64,000 nt of DNA from Hirundichthys speculiger (taxonomy: Eukaryota; Chordata; Actinopteri; Beloniformes; Exocoetidae), in assembly GCA_018398805.1 (NCBI GenBank), contig JAGFBZ010000851.1:1-64000 (forward strand), written 5' to 3'. The position numbers and the translations under genes are program-made. Of the stretch, positions 10,940 through 64,000 are shown in pieces. The notes under the pieces were generated by a model, which was not told where the DNA came from, ran no database searches, and saw nothing but the letters and a program-made list of their open reading frames with translations. The stretch's first letter is position 1. Each line of letters starts with the position of its first letter.

Positions 10940-13229
10940 AGAAGACATATAGACAAACGAAATCTAAAAACCTGGTGGTTGATTTTTTAAAACAACTTAA
11001 GTCTCCGGTACTTGGCGTCTGGGGGAACCAGTTTCATTTACGCAGTCGAGCAGAAACACCATGAAAATATAAAGATGTCCAGAGGTCTGGATTAGTCTGC
11101 GTGAGAGGAGTTTCTGCCTGCAGGACATCAACCGGAAGTGGGACGGCAGGAAAATGAAAGAGGAAGCAGAAGAAGAAAAGCGAGTGATTACTGATGAACT
11201 GGAAACAGCCAACAGTTTGAGTCTTAAATGTCCTCCAGTATCGTCAACGTCCTGTGATTTTACATTCAGAAGAAGGGAAAGAAAATGGGAATAAAGTTAG
11301 AAAACTGGCTGATAGTGTCAGAATATATCTGCATATATCCATCACAGAGGCTTGGCCCGGTTCTATTGGATCTGCTCTTTGTGGGTAGAAACACCTCCAT
11401 GTTAACGGTCCAGAGATGATTCAGTTCCTTCAACTGAATCAGAGAAGTCGTCCAGTCAGAGTGGGACCTCATCCAGGTCTTTTATTGGGCATAAAGTCCT
11501 GAAAGTGAAGCAGGTGATTTGGGAGACTTTATCTTTGCTTTGGAGCAACTGAAAAAAAACAGATGAAAACCAGAAACTGAAAAGACGAGATGAGAGATGA
11601 AATCCAGCTGATAACTGAGGCTTCAGAAGGACATAAAAGCTTTCACCCTGCAGGAGGACTGGACCATCAAAGAGCAACAGGAGACAGACGGTACTCAGTA
11701 CAGATTAATTAATCCACTCAGCAATTACTGAAGAGATCAATCAGAGAGGGAGGTTCAGTCGAGATGCAGAGAAAGATTTATTACTTATTGAATATCAGGA
11801 CGAGTAACAGGATAACATCTGGTTTATGGAGTTGAAGTCGATGCAGAAGTAAAAAGGGTTGCAGTTCCTCCACCGACCGGTAGAGGATCTGCAGCCTCTA
11901 GTGGTCAGTAGAGGAACGGCACATTTTCCCTCCGACTGTTTCAGGTGAGCTGGGTGTTCTCAGGTCAGTCCCAGGTAACTACATCTGTTCAGTCTCTTCC
12001 TCCTGTTAGAGGAGGTGAAGCTCCTCATCCCTCCAGTTCCAGTAGATGCAGAATGAGAGGAGGCTCCTGACTGTTTCAGATTTTATCTCCAGAGATCAGA
12101 CAAGGAACATCCTGAACACATCTGGACAGTCTCAGAGCAGCAGTGTTTCCCAGAAAACTGCTAATGAATTTATCTTTGGTTTCTCTGCAGCATCTGAAAC
12201 TCTGAAGGAGCAGGACCTCCATAATCTTAAATCTGATCCTTCAGTTTTCTCCCTGACAATCTGGATGTTTTAAGATCAAATGTGTTTGTGAAATGATTGG
12301 ATCGTTTCCTCTGTGTGTCGGCGGTGATTCAGAAAGTGTTTGCTCGGCTTTCAGGGACAGATGATAAACTGCAGATATCAGATTGGTGGACGGGAGCGTC
12401 CGAAGAGATTTCAGTGCTGATGAGAGAAAATCAGAGCGAGTGGAGGAGGGAGATGATTCAGGAATAACACACACCTGGTTAACGGCTGTGAGTCATCCAG
12501 TAGCTCCGCCTCCTGAGACTCAGTTATTCACTAAACTCATCTGGGTTTTTGACAGATTCTCAACATGTTTGCAGCTAAATGTGGAGGAAAGTCGTCATAT
12601 GTCATAAGAATATCTGGAGACCCAGAAACCCAGACATCTGTTTATCAGGATCCAGTCCGGACCACCGGTGGATCACATGGTTATGTTAAAGCCAAACGCT
12701 TCGCACAACATGACAACGTGCTACGTGATGAAAATCAGAGCAGGCTGACTGGAAAACAGCCTCTCTTTACCCAGCAGTCCGATAATCCCAGATTAAAGGT
12801 TTTTGGTGCTTCCCAATTGGTTTTACACTCAACAGTGTTTAAATTAGTTCATGTGGATTTACAGCTCATGAACATGAACAGAAACCCTGGAAAACCTTCT
12901 ACAAGCGTGACAACAGACAGCAGAAAAATGCTCTGTGATGTTTCTGAGTCATTTTGAGGCCTTTTTCTTCTTGTACAATCCAGCGCCATATTACAGCAGG
13001 ACAAGCCCCCCCCCCCGAGCTTCTGATATTACTTAGCTAAGTTAGCGTAGGTTAGCTAAGCTACCTTAGTTACCTAAATTAGCCTGGCTGGTTTAGCTTG
13101 TGCTAAGATATGTTGTTAATAATATTACTTTCCAATCACTGTGATCCAATCTGTCAAAACATCCTCACTTCAAGCACCTGAAACAACATCTGAAAATAGA
13201 AAAGCACTCAGAGAGCGCAGACCTCCGCC
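10940..13229. other. eml6 intron 1, no gene recognised
   Basis: No exon is found. It includes an inverted pair of 28-bp minisatellite units at about 11861-11915, and AT-rich sequence with repeated GTTAGC/TTAGCTAAG words at 13030-13110. Confidence 0.4.
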
Positions 13230-13625
13230 AAGAGCAACATCCATCCATTTTCTATACCCGTTTTATCCTTGAAGGGTCACGGGGATCTGCTGGAGCCCAT
13301 CCCAGCTGTCTACGGGCGAAAGGCAGGGGTACACCCTGGACAGGTCGCCAGTCCATCGCAGGGCCACACATACAGACACACAACCATTCACACTCACATG
13401 CACTCCTACGGGCAATTTAGAATTATCAATTAACCTACCATGCATATCTTTGGACTGTGGGAGGAAGCCGGAGTACCCGGAGGAAACCAACGCACGCACG
13501 GGCAGAACATGCAAACTCCACACAGAAAGGCCCCGAGGTTCAATCCAGGACCCCCCCACCGAGGTTCGAACCAGGAACCTTCTAGCTGTGAGGCAACAGT
13601 GCTAACCACTAAGCCACCGTGAAAC
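13230..13625 (-). repeat. Dispersed teleost interspersed repeat
   Basis: On the minus strand it reads from a TGGCTTAGTGGTTAGCACTG-like start, through CTAGAAGGTTCCTGGTTCGA, a TTTGCATGTTCTGCCCGTGC section and CCACAGTCCAAAGATATGCA, to a GGGTATAGAAAATGGATGGA end. This is a very common fish repeat with tRNA-like promoter words. Its 98-codon open frame is not a gene. Confidence 0.75.
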
Positions 13626-13907
13626 CATCCAGAATCCAGGATTTCTTCTGGATCACACTGAAAATGAAATCAGTTCTTCCTTTTCACATTTCTGACAACT
13701 CCTGAAAATTTAATCAAAATCCATCCATAACTTTTTGAGTTATCTTAAACACAGACAAACAGATAAACGCCGGCAAAAACATAACCTCCTTGGCGGCGGT
13801 AACAAGTCTTGCCAGAGCTGAAACCAGGACTAGGTCCTCTGCTGGGACCCACACTCACTCAGGCCTGCGGGTCGACCAAACCTACCAGGATCCGCCTGCA
13901 GGTGCTG

Positions 13908-14285
13908 GGTGCTGAGGAACTGCAGCCTCTGGTGGTCTGTAGAGGAACTGCAGCCTCTGGTGGTCGGTAGAGGAACTGCAGCCTTTAGTGGTCGGTAGAG
14001 GAACTGCAGCCTCTAGTGGTCGGTAGAGGAACTGCAGCCTCTAGTGGTTGGTAGAGGAAATGCAGCCTCTAGTGGTCGGTAGAGGAACCGCAGCCTCAGG
14101 TGGTCGGTAGAGGAACCGCAGCCTCTAGTGGTCAGTAGAGGAACCGCAGCCTCCAGTGGTCGGTAGAGGAACCGCAGCCTCTAGTGGTCGGTAGAGGAAC
14201 CGCAGTCTCTAGTGGTCGGTAGAGGAACCGCAGCCTCTAGTGGTCGGTAGAGGAACTGCAGCCTCTAGTGGTCGGTAGAGGAACC
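13908..14285 (-). repeat. 28-bp minisatellite, array B (inverted relative to array A)
   Basis: About 13-14 copies of GGAACTGCAGCCTCTAGTGG plus TCGGTAGA. This is the reverse complement of the 10442-10926 unit. It ends about 47 bp from the eml6 exon 1 donor. Confidence 0.95.
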
Positions 14286-14330
14286 AACATTTCCAGACCT
14301 GAATCTCTCACCTGTCAATCACCTGTCTTA

Positions 14331-14534
<204 letters not shown>

Positions 14535-15049
14535 TCATCTGAGGCCCTGTTGAGTCCTGGTCCTGGTCCTGGTCCTGCTCAGCTGGGTTCAGAAATTAAC
14601 TCTAACCCTAAAACACATTAATTATGTCTTTAACTGATTAAACGGGTCCATTTTTCTTCTGCAGCAGAAACACACGTCTGTAAAATATTTGGGTCATCAG
14701 TTCTGATGTTTGTGTTCCAGGTGAGGCTTCATTATTTCCTCCTGTTTGTCTAAAAGAAACTTTGATGATCTTTAAATGCATCTGTGGAGGATATTTCAGA
14801 GTTTTATTAACAGTTCAGCCTCAGAATAAATAAACTTCCATTTACTTTGTTGAATTTGACTGTTTTGTCTTCGTTTTGTCACATTTGTTCTCTGCACGTG
14901 ATTTGTTGCATTTTATCTTTTTTTTATCCTGTATAGTTTGAGGAAAAGTAACACCCCCGTGTTTTATTGTTTGTTTTGGCAGTTTAAGGCATATAATGAA
15001 GTTTTCTTCAGAGTTTCTGTCTCTGCTAAGTTCTGTTCCCGTCCTGAAG

Positions 15050-15545
15050 CTCAGTGCAGCCAGAACTGCTGGAAGGGTTTGATCCTGGAGGAATAATCCG
15101 CCTCCCCGACAGTAATCCTCCCAGTCGGTTGCAGCATCACATCAGAACCGCCTCCATCCAAGCTGCTGGACCGCAGACCCAACAGGGTGTCAGATCCTCC
15201 ACAGGCGTGTCCGGTCCAGTCTGGACGGGTAGTTCCGGAAGGAAAAAAAAAAAAAAAAACCAGAAACGTTGAATCCCGCAGCTGGTCCCGGTTCATCCAG
15301 AGGAGGAGGGAGCCGCAGCAGCGCAGCATCCGGAGGAGGAGCGCTGAATCCCGGCGGGACGGAGAGCAGCTCCCCCTGCAGCCGCGCCCCTCCACCCGGA
15401 GACGGAGACACAAACTCTGACGGAGACCCCCCCCCCTCCGACCGACCGCTGACTTTCACTGATGCTGGCGCGTTCACGGCCTTCTTTAAAGCTGACGAGC
15501 ACGAGCACGAGCAGAGCCCACCGTCACATCCCGCTTCCGGTGTTT
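15050..15545 (-). promoter_or_regulatory. GC-rich, CpG-dense region, likely eml6 promoter / 5' UTR
   Basis: This stretch is rich in CpG and G/C compared with its AT-rich surroundings. It lies 0.5-1 kb upstream of the eml6 start codon on the minus strand, where a CpG-island promoter is expected. Frames are open on both strands because of composition, not because of a recognisable protein. No TATA box is evident. The assignment is inference from position and composition. Confidence 0.45.
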
Positions 15546-15559
15546 GCTTAAGAAAATAA

Positions 15560-17790
15560 AAGCCCCGGTTCAGATTTAATAAATAAAATCTCCAGCAGAT
15601 ATTGAAGTTCATGAGGATCAACTTGTCACACGTGAACCAGGGAAGCTGATTTAGCATTTTAGCAGGAAAATAAACAAATTTTATTAAACATCTTACACAA
15701 AAAGTAAGGAAATAATGATTCTTGGCAGAAAAGCAGTTTATTTCTGTTTTAAATGGAGCCACATTTATCAGAAATGAGCGCTGAGAATGTGAGTCGAAAC
15801 TAAATCACAAACTGCTTTTTATGTTCTTGACTCTTGTTTGATAGATGAATCAAGTCTGAAGAAACAATTTAACAATTTAACTGTATTCACTGAACAACCA
15901 GGAGGCTCAGCAGCAGGTGGAGGAACCACCCACAACCACAGCAGTCTGGCTCCTCCCCCTCCTGCTGGTCACCAGTCTGGCTCCTCCTCCTCCTGGTGGT
16001 CATCAGTCTGGCTCCTCCTCCTCCTCCTGGTGGCCACCAGTCTTTTGTGGAGTGTCATGTCATTCTCCTACCAGCGTCAGTTGTTGAGGGCCAGCGTTGT
16101 TAAGGAAGGAAGGAAGGAAGGAAGGAAGGAAGGAAGGACGGACGGACGGAAGGACTGACTGACTGACTCTTGGAGGACAGTTTGGTCCCAGTCTGGAGGT
16201 GTGTGGTTGCCACTGGTTGCACTGGTTTTATCTGGGTGTCTCTCTGCAGTGAGATGACCTCCAGTGATGACCAGCCTGGTTCTTCCAGTGAGGTAGATGG
16301 TTCCCAGCACCATCACACTGCCTCCACCAGAACATCATAGTCACCAGAACCTTCTCCACCTCTTCTCACCTTTTGACCTTTTGATTCTGGTTCTGTAGAG
16401 AGAATCTGGACCACCTCACTAGTTGACATCAGTCCTGAGGTGGGACGGACATCAGGACATCCCTCTGAGACAGCTGCTGACCAGGACAGTTTTCTGTCCC
16501 CTTTGGGATCCGATCCAGGATTCTGTTTTGGTCCTCGGTTGGTAAAACTCCAGCAGTGACACACTAAAGGAAGAAACCGGTCCGGACCTGTCCAGGTCAG
16601 TTTATGGACCCTTATGGACATTTGATTAAAAACACAACACAACTTCAGATTTGATCCATAAATGTGTTTTTGATGATCAAAGATGACTCATCATTTCAAT
16701 TCTATCCAGTAAAGTTTTTATTCTCTTTCATGAGTGTAAAAATCTAAATGGTTCATTTTAATTGGCTGTTGAGGCTGAGCTGGTGGCGCCCTCTAGTGGC
16801 TCCAGCGGCCACGTCATCTGAAGATGCTGCTGCGTTAAAATCATCCTTTTATTTCTAAAACAACCTGTCGTATCATCTCTGTTCTTAAAGTCTTCCATTG
16901 TTAAATGTATTGGTTTGTCCTGTTTCAAAATAATATAAATACTGCTAAATAATATAAATAATGCTATAAATAATGCAGTTAAAAGGAAGGAAAACAGAGA
17001 AAATACAGTTTGAGAAGTGAATTAAAATGAGACGTACATTTTTGTTGGGGTTCAAGAACAATGCTGACATAATTATAAAAATTATTATTTTATTTCTTGT
17101 AATGATTAAAGGAGCAAAGAAGGCGGGGCTAAAATCCTGTTCAGTCACTGGTTGTGTTTAAATCTGAACTGACAACATGTTCTAACATGTTCTGCACTCT
17201 ATTCCTGATTGTTTCGTTACTGATTCACTAGTAAAATTATTTCACAGGTGTGTTCTAGTCGCACCTGTTTGAACCCTGAACTTCTCTCTTCACGGTTCAA
17301 ACAACCCTACAGCCGGGCTTTTACTTTGAAGGATTGATGTGCAAATTTCCGCTCTGCCTGTCGTGATTTGACGTCTCTGACGGGGACCTGGTAACCAGGT
17401 AACCAGAAAGATCTCAGCTGCTCTGGAGAGAGAGGAGAGAGTGCGCAAGCGCGAAAGGCACGTGGGACTTTGTGTACTTAATGCTCATCACACCATAAAA
17501 CAACAAATCCCAGCACCAGAAGAAGAAAAAGAGCGGGAAAAGCTGAGCTGGAATCGATGGTTATTAACGCCAACATTTAAAAAGTAAACTTAAGCATGAA
17601 GGTTCAATTTTATACATTTTTTGTTGGTTTTATTTTTTTTTGCAACTTTTTGACAATTTTCTCTTGACAGCACATCACTATTTAAAATGTTGCCTTTCAC
17701 TTTTAAAACAAATAATTATTTGGTATTAAAAAAAAATCAAATCTGTCAGTTGCTGTTTTGGTTAAAGTTAACTGTATCACTACTCATTTA
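15560..17790. other. Intergenic region upstream of eml6, no gene recognised
   Basis: Contains a pyrimidine-rich CTCCTCCTCCT/CTGGTGGTCA short repeat at about 15945-16040, a (GGAA)n microsatellite at 16107-16150, and otherwise unique-looking AT-rich sequence. No conserved exon is seen. Confidence 0.4.
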
Positions 17791-17804
17791 TCGATCCTCA
17801 TCTT

Positions 17805-18782
17805 CAGCTCCTCAGCTCGTTTCCTCAGCTGGTCTCCTCAGCTCGTTTCCTCAGTTGGTCTCCTTAGATTGTATCCTCAGTTGGTCTCCTCAGCTTGTTT
17901 CCTCAGTTGGTCTCCTCAGCTCGTTTCCTCAGTTTTCTCTTCAGCTCGTTTCCTCAGCTGGTCTCCTCAGCTCGTTTCCTCAGTTGGTCTCCTCAGCCAG
18001 TCTCCTCAGTTCGCTTCCTCAGTTGGTCTCCTTAGATTGTTTCCTCAGTTGGTCTCCTCAGCTCGTTTCCTCAGTTGGTCTCCTCAGCTCGTTTCTTCAG
18101 TTTTCTCTTCAGCTCGTTTCCTCAGCTGGTCTCCTCAGCTCGTTTCCTCAGTTGGTCTCCTCAGCCAGTCTCCTCAGCTCGCTTCCTCAGTTGGTCTCCT
18201 CAGCTGGTCTCCTCAGCTTGTTTCCTCAGTTGGTCTCCTTAGCTTCTTTCACTTAGCTGGTCTCCTCAGTTCATTTCCTCAGTTGGTCTCCTCAGCTCGT
18301 TTCCTCAGCTGGTCTCCTCAGTTCGCTTCCTCAGCTCTTTCCCTCAGTTGGTCTCCTCAGCTCGTTTCCTCAGCTGGTCTCCTCAGCTCGTTTCCTCAGT
18401 TGGTCTCCTCAGCTCATTTCCTAAGTTGGTCTCCTCAGCTCATTTCCTAAATTGATCTCCTCAGCTCGTTTCCTCAGTTGGTCTCCTCAATTGGTCTCCT
18501 CAGCTCGTTTCCTCAGCTGGTCTCCTCAGTTAGTTTCCTCAGCTGGTCTCCTAAGCTCGTTTCCTCAGCTGGTCTCCTCAGCTCATTTCCTCAGCTCGTT
18601 TCCTCAGCTGGTCTCCTCAGTTCGTTTCCTCAGCTGGTCTCCTAAGCTCGTTTCCTCAGCTGGTCGCCTCAGCTCGTTTCCTCAGCTGGTCTCCTCAGTT
18701 CGTTTCCTCAGCTCGTTTCCTCAGCTGGTCTCCTAAGCTCGTTTCCTCAGCTGGTCTCCTCAGCTCATTTCCTCAGCTCTTA
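17805..18782. repeat. 13-bp minisatellite, about 1 kb (GCTCGTTTCCTCA / GCTGGTCTCCTCA)
   Basis: About 75 copies of a 13-bp unit, alternating between a TTTCCTCA and a GTCTCCTCA form, so that 26 bp is the higher-order period. Long open frames are repeat artefacts. Confidence 0.95.
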
Positions 18783-20159
18783 GACGGCTCGTTAGGAGAG
18801 AGGAGGCCACACCCTCAAGCAACATTTTTCAGCCGTAGCGTCGTCATTTAATCCAGATTTACTTTTTTTTTTTTGAAGTGGCTCATTCCCTGTTTTCTTG
18901 TGAATAAATTGTTTGTGATATTTTAAATCATTGTTAATCTTTTGGTTTTTATAAAAATTAACATGAAACAGACTCGTGTTTTGTTTTAAAAGCATTTAAT
19001 GGCTTTTTGCACATTTGTAACAGAGATGGGAGGAGTCTACGGGTGCAGGTCCAATGAGCAGTGACCCCCTGGTCCACATCACACCAACACCCCCCAGGCC
19101 CCGCCCCCAAACCCACCCACCCCGTCGTGGCATTATTGATTGTGCAATATGAAGAAATATCTTGTTACTATGGTTACAGTGACAGAGGAATGCACACTAT
19201 ATTTGTTAAATGGTCAGTTTGTAGCATAAAAAGTAAAATTTAACAAACAAAAAAAGAAGCAGAACAGGATTGATGACACTGTCAATCTGAGGTGTGACGG
19301 CATAAACCCCGCCCACCTCAACCCACCAACACCTGTGGATGAAAACAACACCACCTGCCACATGTTTGGGGAAGTCCAGCTGTTTCACATCTGGAAGTAT
19401 GGAAGTCCATCAATGACAAAATGACAGAAGAGCGTTCATCTCCTCACATCTGCATCACATCTGGATCACAGCGGACTCACTAATGTTGAGGTTTCTTTAA
19501 ATTGTGGGTCATAAAATCTGCAGTAAAATTTGTGCAGAAACGTAAAAGAGAAGAAGAAGCACGACAAAAACTAATAATGATTTTAAATTTAATGTCAGTT
19601 TCAACTTTAGCCACCAATCAAACCTTTAAAGAAAAAGAGCTGAATGGTGGTTTTGTCATGAACGGACCTCCGTACCTCCTGAAAAACAGCTGAAGCCTCA
19701 GAAACGGAACTGAAGCCAACAAGCAAGCGACCGCTACTCTGCAACGTTACTCACTTCCAGTTAATGCTTTTAAGGACCAACTTCACAGCCAAGCTTTTAC
19801 GCGTTTACAGCACATCTACACCTTCATACTCGTGGCACTAAATAAAGCGGAGACGCGGGAAACAAAGAGGAGGAAACCATGGAAATTCAAAACTACTAGA
19901 ACTATTCAGGGAATAAAGAAAGTAGAAAAGAAACATGGCTGGATGCTGTAAAGTTTGAGTTATGAAACAATCCTACTGGTCTCAGGTATTTAATCTCCCG
20001 CCAAAGAAACTCCTTCATTCAGATTTTACAAGTGTTTTCACAAAAAAAAAAAAAAAGATACTCAACGAAGCTTATCACGGTAGTTCTCGTTACTTAGCAG
20101 TAATAAGTGAAATTAAACACAGGTTTCATTGTAACAGTTTGTTATACACAAGTTATACA
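18783..20159. other. Intergenic, no gene recognised
   Basis: AT-rich sequence with no recognisable exon. Open frames are below 70 codons and show no familiar protein. Confidence 0.4.
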
Positions 20160-20660
20160 CACAGTTTGACGCCCGGCGGGGCGACGATCCGGATCAGTGC
20201 CAGACTCCACACCTGGACGTGGCGCCGCCGCCGCCGCAAGTTTTCCCGCTTACAAAGGGATACACGTCATCTTGCAAAGACAAGGCCTCGCAAAAGCTGA
20301 GGATGGACCCGGACAGGAAGGAGGTACGACTCCCGGAGGGAAGGCAGTCTGACGATGAAGAGACAGAAGAAAAGAGCGGGAAGAAAGAGGGATCTCTGTC
20401 CTCCACATGCTGTCGGGGTTCAGCAGCTGCCTGAAGCTCCTCGCCGGCTCCCGTTAAAGCCCACCGCCGCAGCCGTATGGAGCTCTGAGCCGACTGGACC
20501 GCCGTTAGGCACTGAGAGGACGGCGGCGGCTCGGAGCTGCATGCTGGAGTCAGGAAGAGGAGGAGGAAGAGGAAGAGGAGGAGGAGGAAGAGGAAGAAAA
20601 AGAGGAGGAGGACTGGATCTGACATAGCAACTGCACAGACTGGAAGCTGAAGGAGCGGTG
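20160..20660. promoter_or_regulatory. GC-rich island beside the sptbn1 3' end
   Basis: CpG-dense segment with CGCCGCCGCCGC, then a polypurine GAGGAA stretch at 20548-20615 and a donor-like gtgagttaag at 20657 on the plus strand. It starts about 260 bp downstream of the sptbn1 stop. It could be long-isoform 3' UTR, a distal eml6 5' exon/promoter, or the first exon of a plus-strand transcript antisense to sptbn1. No protein is recognisable on either strand. Confidence 0.3.
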
Positions 20661-20918
20661 AGTTAAGATTCGCTCAAAACTGTTAATATTTAATGTTATT
20701 ACATAATCAGACACTTTATAACCTTTAAATTTGGATTAAATAAATGTAACTACATTCTGAGCAGTTATTGTTTTAATGAGGACGTATCAGTTGCTATGAG
20801 CAGACTCTAAATCAATAGTTTGGTCGACTGACATGGACATCCTCAACAAATATTCGACCAAACATCGACTGAATGAAGACGCCGAGTCGCCACAACAAGC
20901 ACAGGGGGGCGGGGGTGT

Positions 20919-63729
<42,811 letters not shown>

Positions 63730-64000
63730 CTGGACGGACAGAGACGGCATCAGTCCTCTACGACAGACGAGACAGACCTTGTGGGTCTTCAGTTACCTGA
63801 TCAGTTGACTAATGAACCAGTTCATTGATACAGTTTGATCAAAGTGGTTAAATACTGAAAATAAATCCATTTTGGTGTGATGGAGACGACATGTCTGGAT
63901 GTCTGGAGTCACAAGAACTCAACACTGAAGAGGTTTGGAGCCACTTTGGTCGGAAATGTATTTATTTCTTTAAGTTTTTGTGGCTCTGCGACACGCAGCA
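63730..64000. other. sptbn1 intron upstream of exon 1 of this window
   Basis: No exon is seen up to the edge. The preceding spectrin exon must lie beyond 64000. Confidence 0.5.

Noticed and set aside
13263..13559. 98-codon minus-strand frame resembling many predicted fish proteins
   Set aside because: It is a translated interspersed repeat; such predictions are common annotation artefacts.
10152..14285. CRISPR-like arrays
   Set aside because: Units are contiguous tandem repeats without unique spacers, in a eukaryotic genome.
20194..20625. Coding exons in the GC-rich island (72-143-codon frames)
   Set aside because: Frames are open on both strands because of composition, with no recognisable domain; kept only as a regulatory candidate.

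Overview
This is a teleost fish nuclear genome window (64 kb). It has large introns packed with minisatellites, 8-bp-duplication hAT-like elements, LINE and SINE fragments and a solo LTR. Two protein-coding genes are recognisable by exon-level homology. Both are on the minus strand and lie head to tail.

(1) The right two thirds (63729 down to 20919) carry the 3' part of a beta-II spectrin gene, sptbn1-like. I placed 24 consecutive coding exons. All have GT-AG introns and compatible phases, and together they give about 1406 residues ending in a stop codon. They cover spectrin repeats 7 (C-terminal part) to 17, the variable linker and the C-terminal PH domain with its Ser/Lys-rich tail. The actin-binding CH domains and repeats 1-6 lie beyond the right edge. 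Reading through the splice donor of exon 20 gives a second, PH-less C terminus (33 codons and a stop), which resembles the short mammalian isoform.

(2) At 14528-14332 lies the first coding exon of an EML6-like (echinoderm microtubule-associated protein-like) gene, encoding the HELP-motif region. No second exon is seen, so 1-14331 is probably eml6 intron 1. A GC-rich stretch at about 15.05-15.55 kb is the likely eml6 promoter or 5' UTR. From established knowledge, SPTBN1 and EML6 are neighbours in the same orientation in mammals, so this is conserved synteny.

Layout from left to right: 1-8.1 kb is a mosaic of DNA transposons and teleost repeats, including a hAT-like element, a TIR element with a decayed non-transposase-like gene, and an AAT/hairpin tandem array. 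8.1-14.3 kb is eml6 intron 1 with two oppositely oriented arrays of one 28-bp minisatellite. 14.3-15.6 kb is eml6 exon 1 and promoter. 15.6-20.9 kb is intergenic, with a 1-kb 13-bp minisatellite and a second GC-rich island. 20.9-63.7 kb is sptbn1. Nearly every large sptbn1 intron contains its own private minisatellite, and several of these begin within a few to about 60 bp of a splice donor. The introns also hold four or five hAT-like elements with perfect 8-bp target-site duplications (one nested in another), a PIF/Harbinger element that split a minisatellite, a solo LTR, and 5'-truncated LINEs.

All assignments were made by eye, from recognition of protein families. No database search was run. 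Recalled human protein sequences are from memory.
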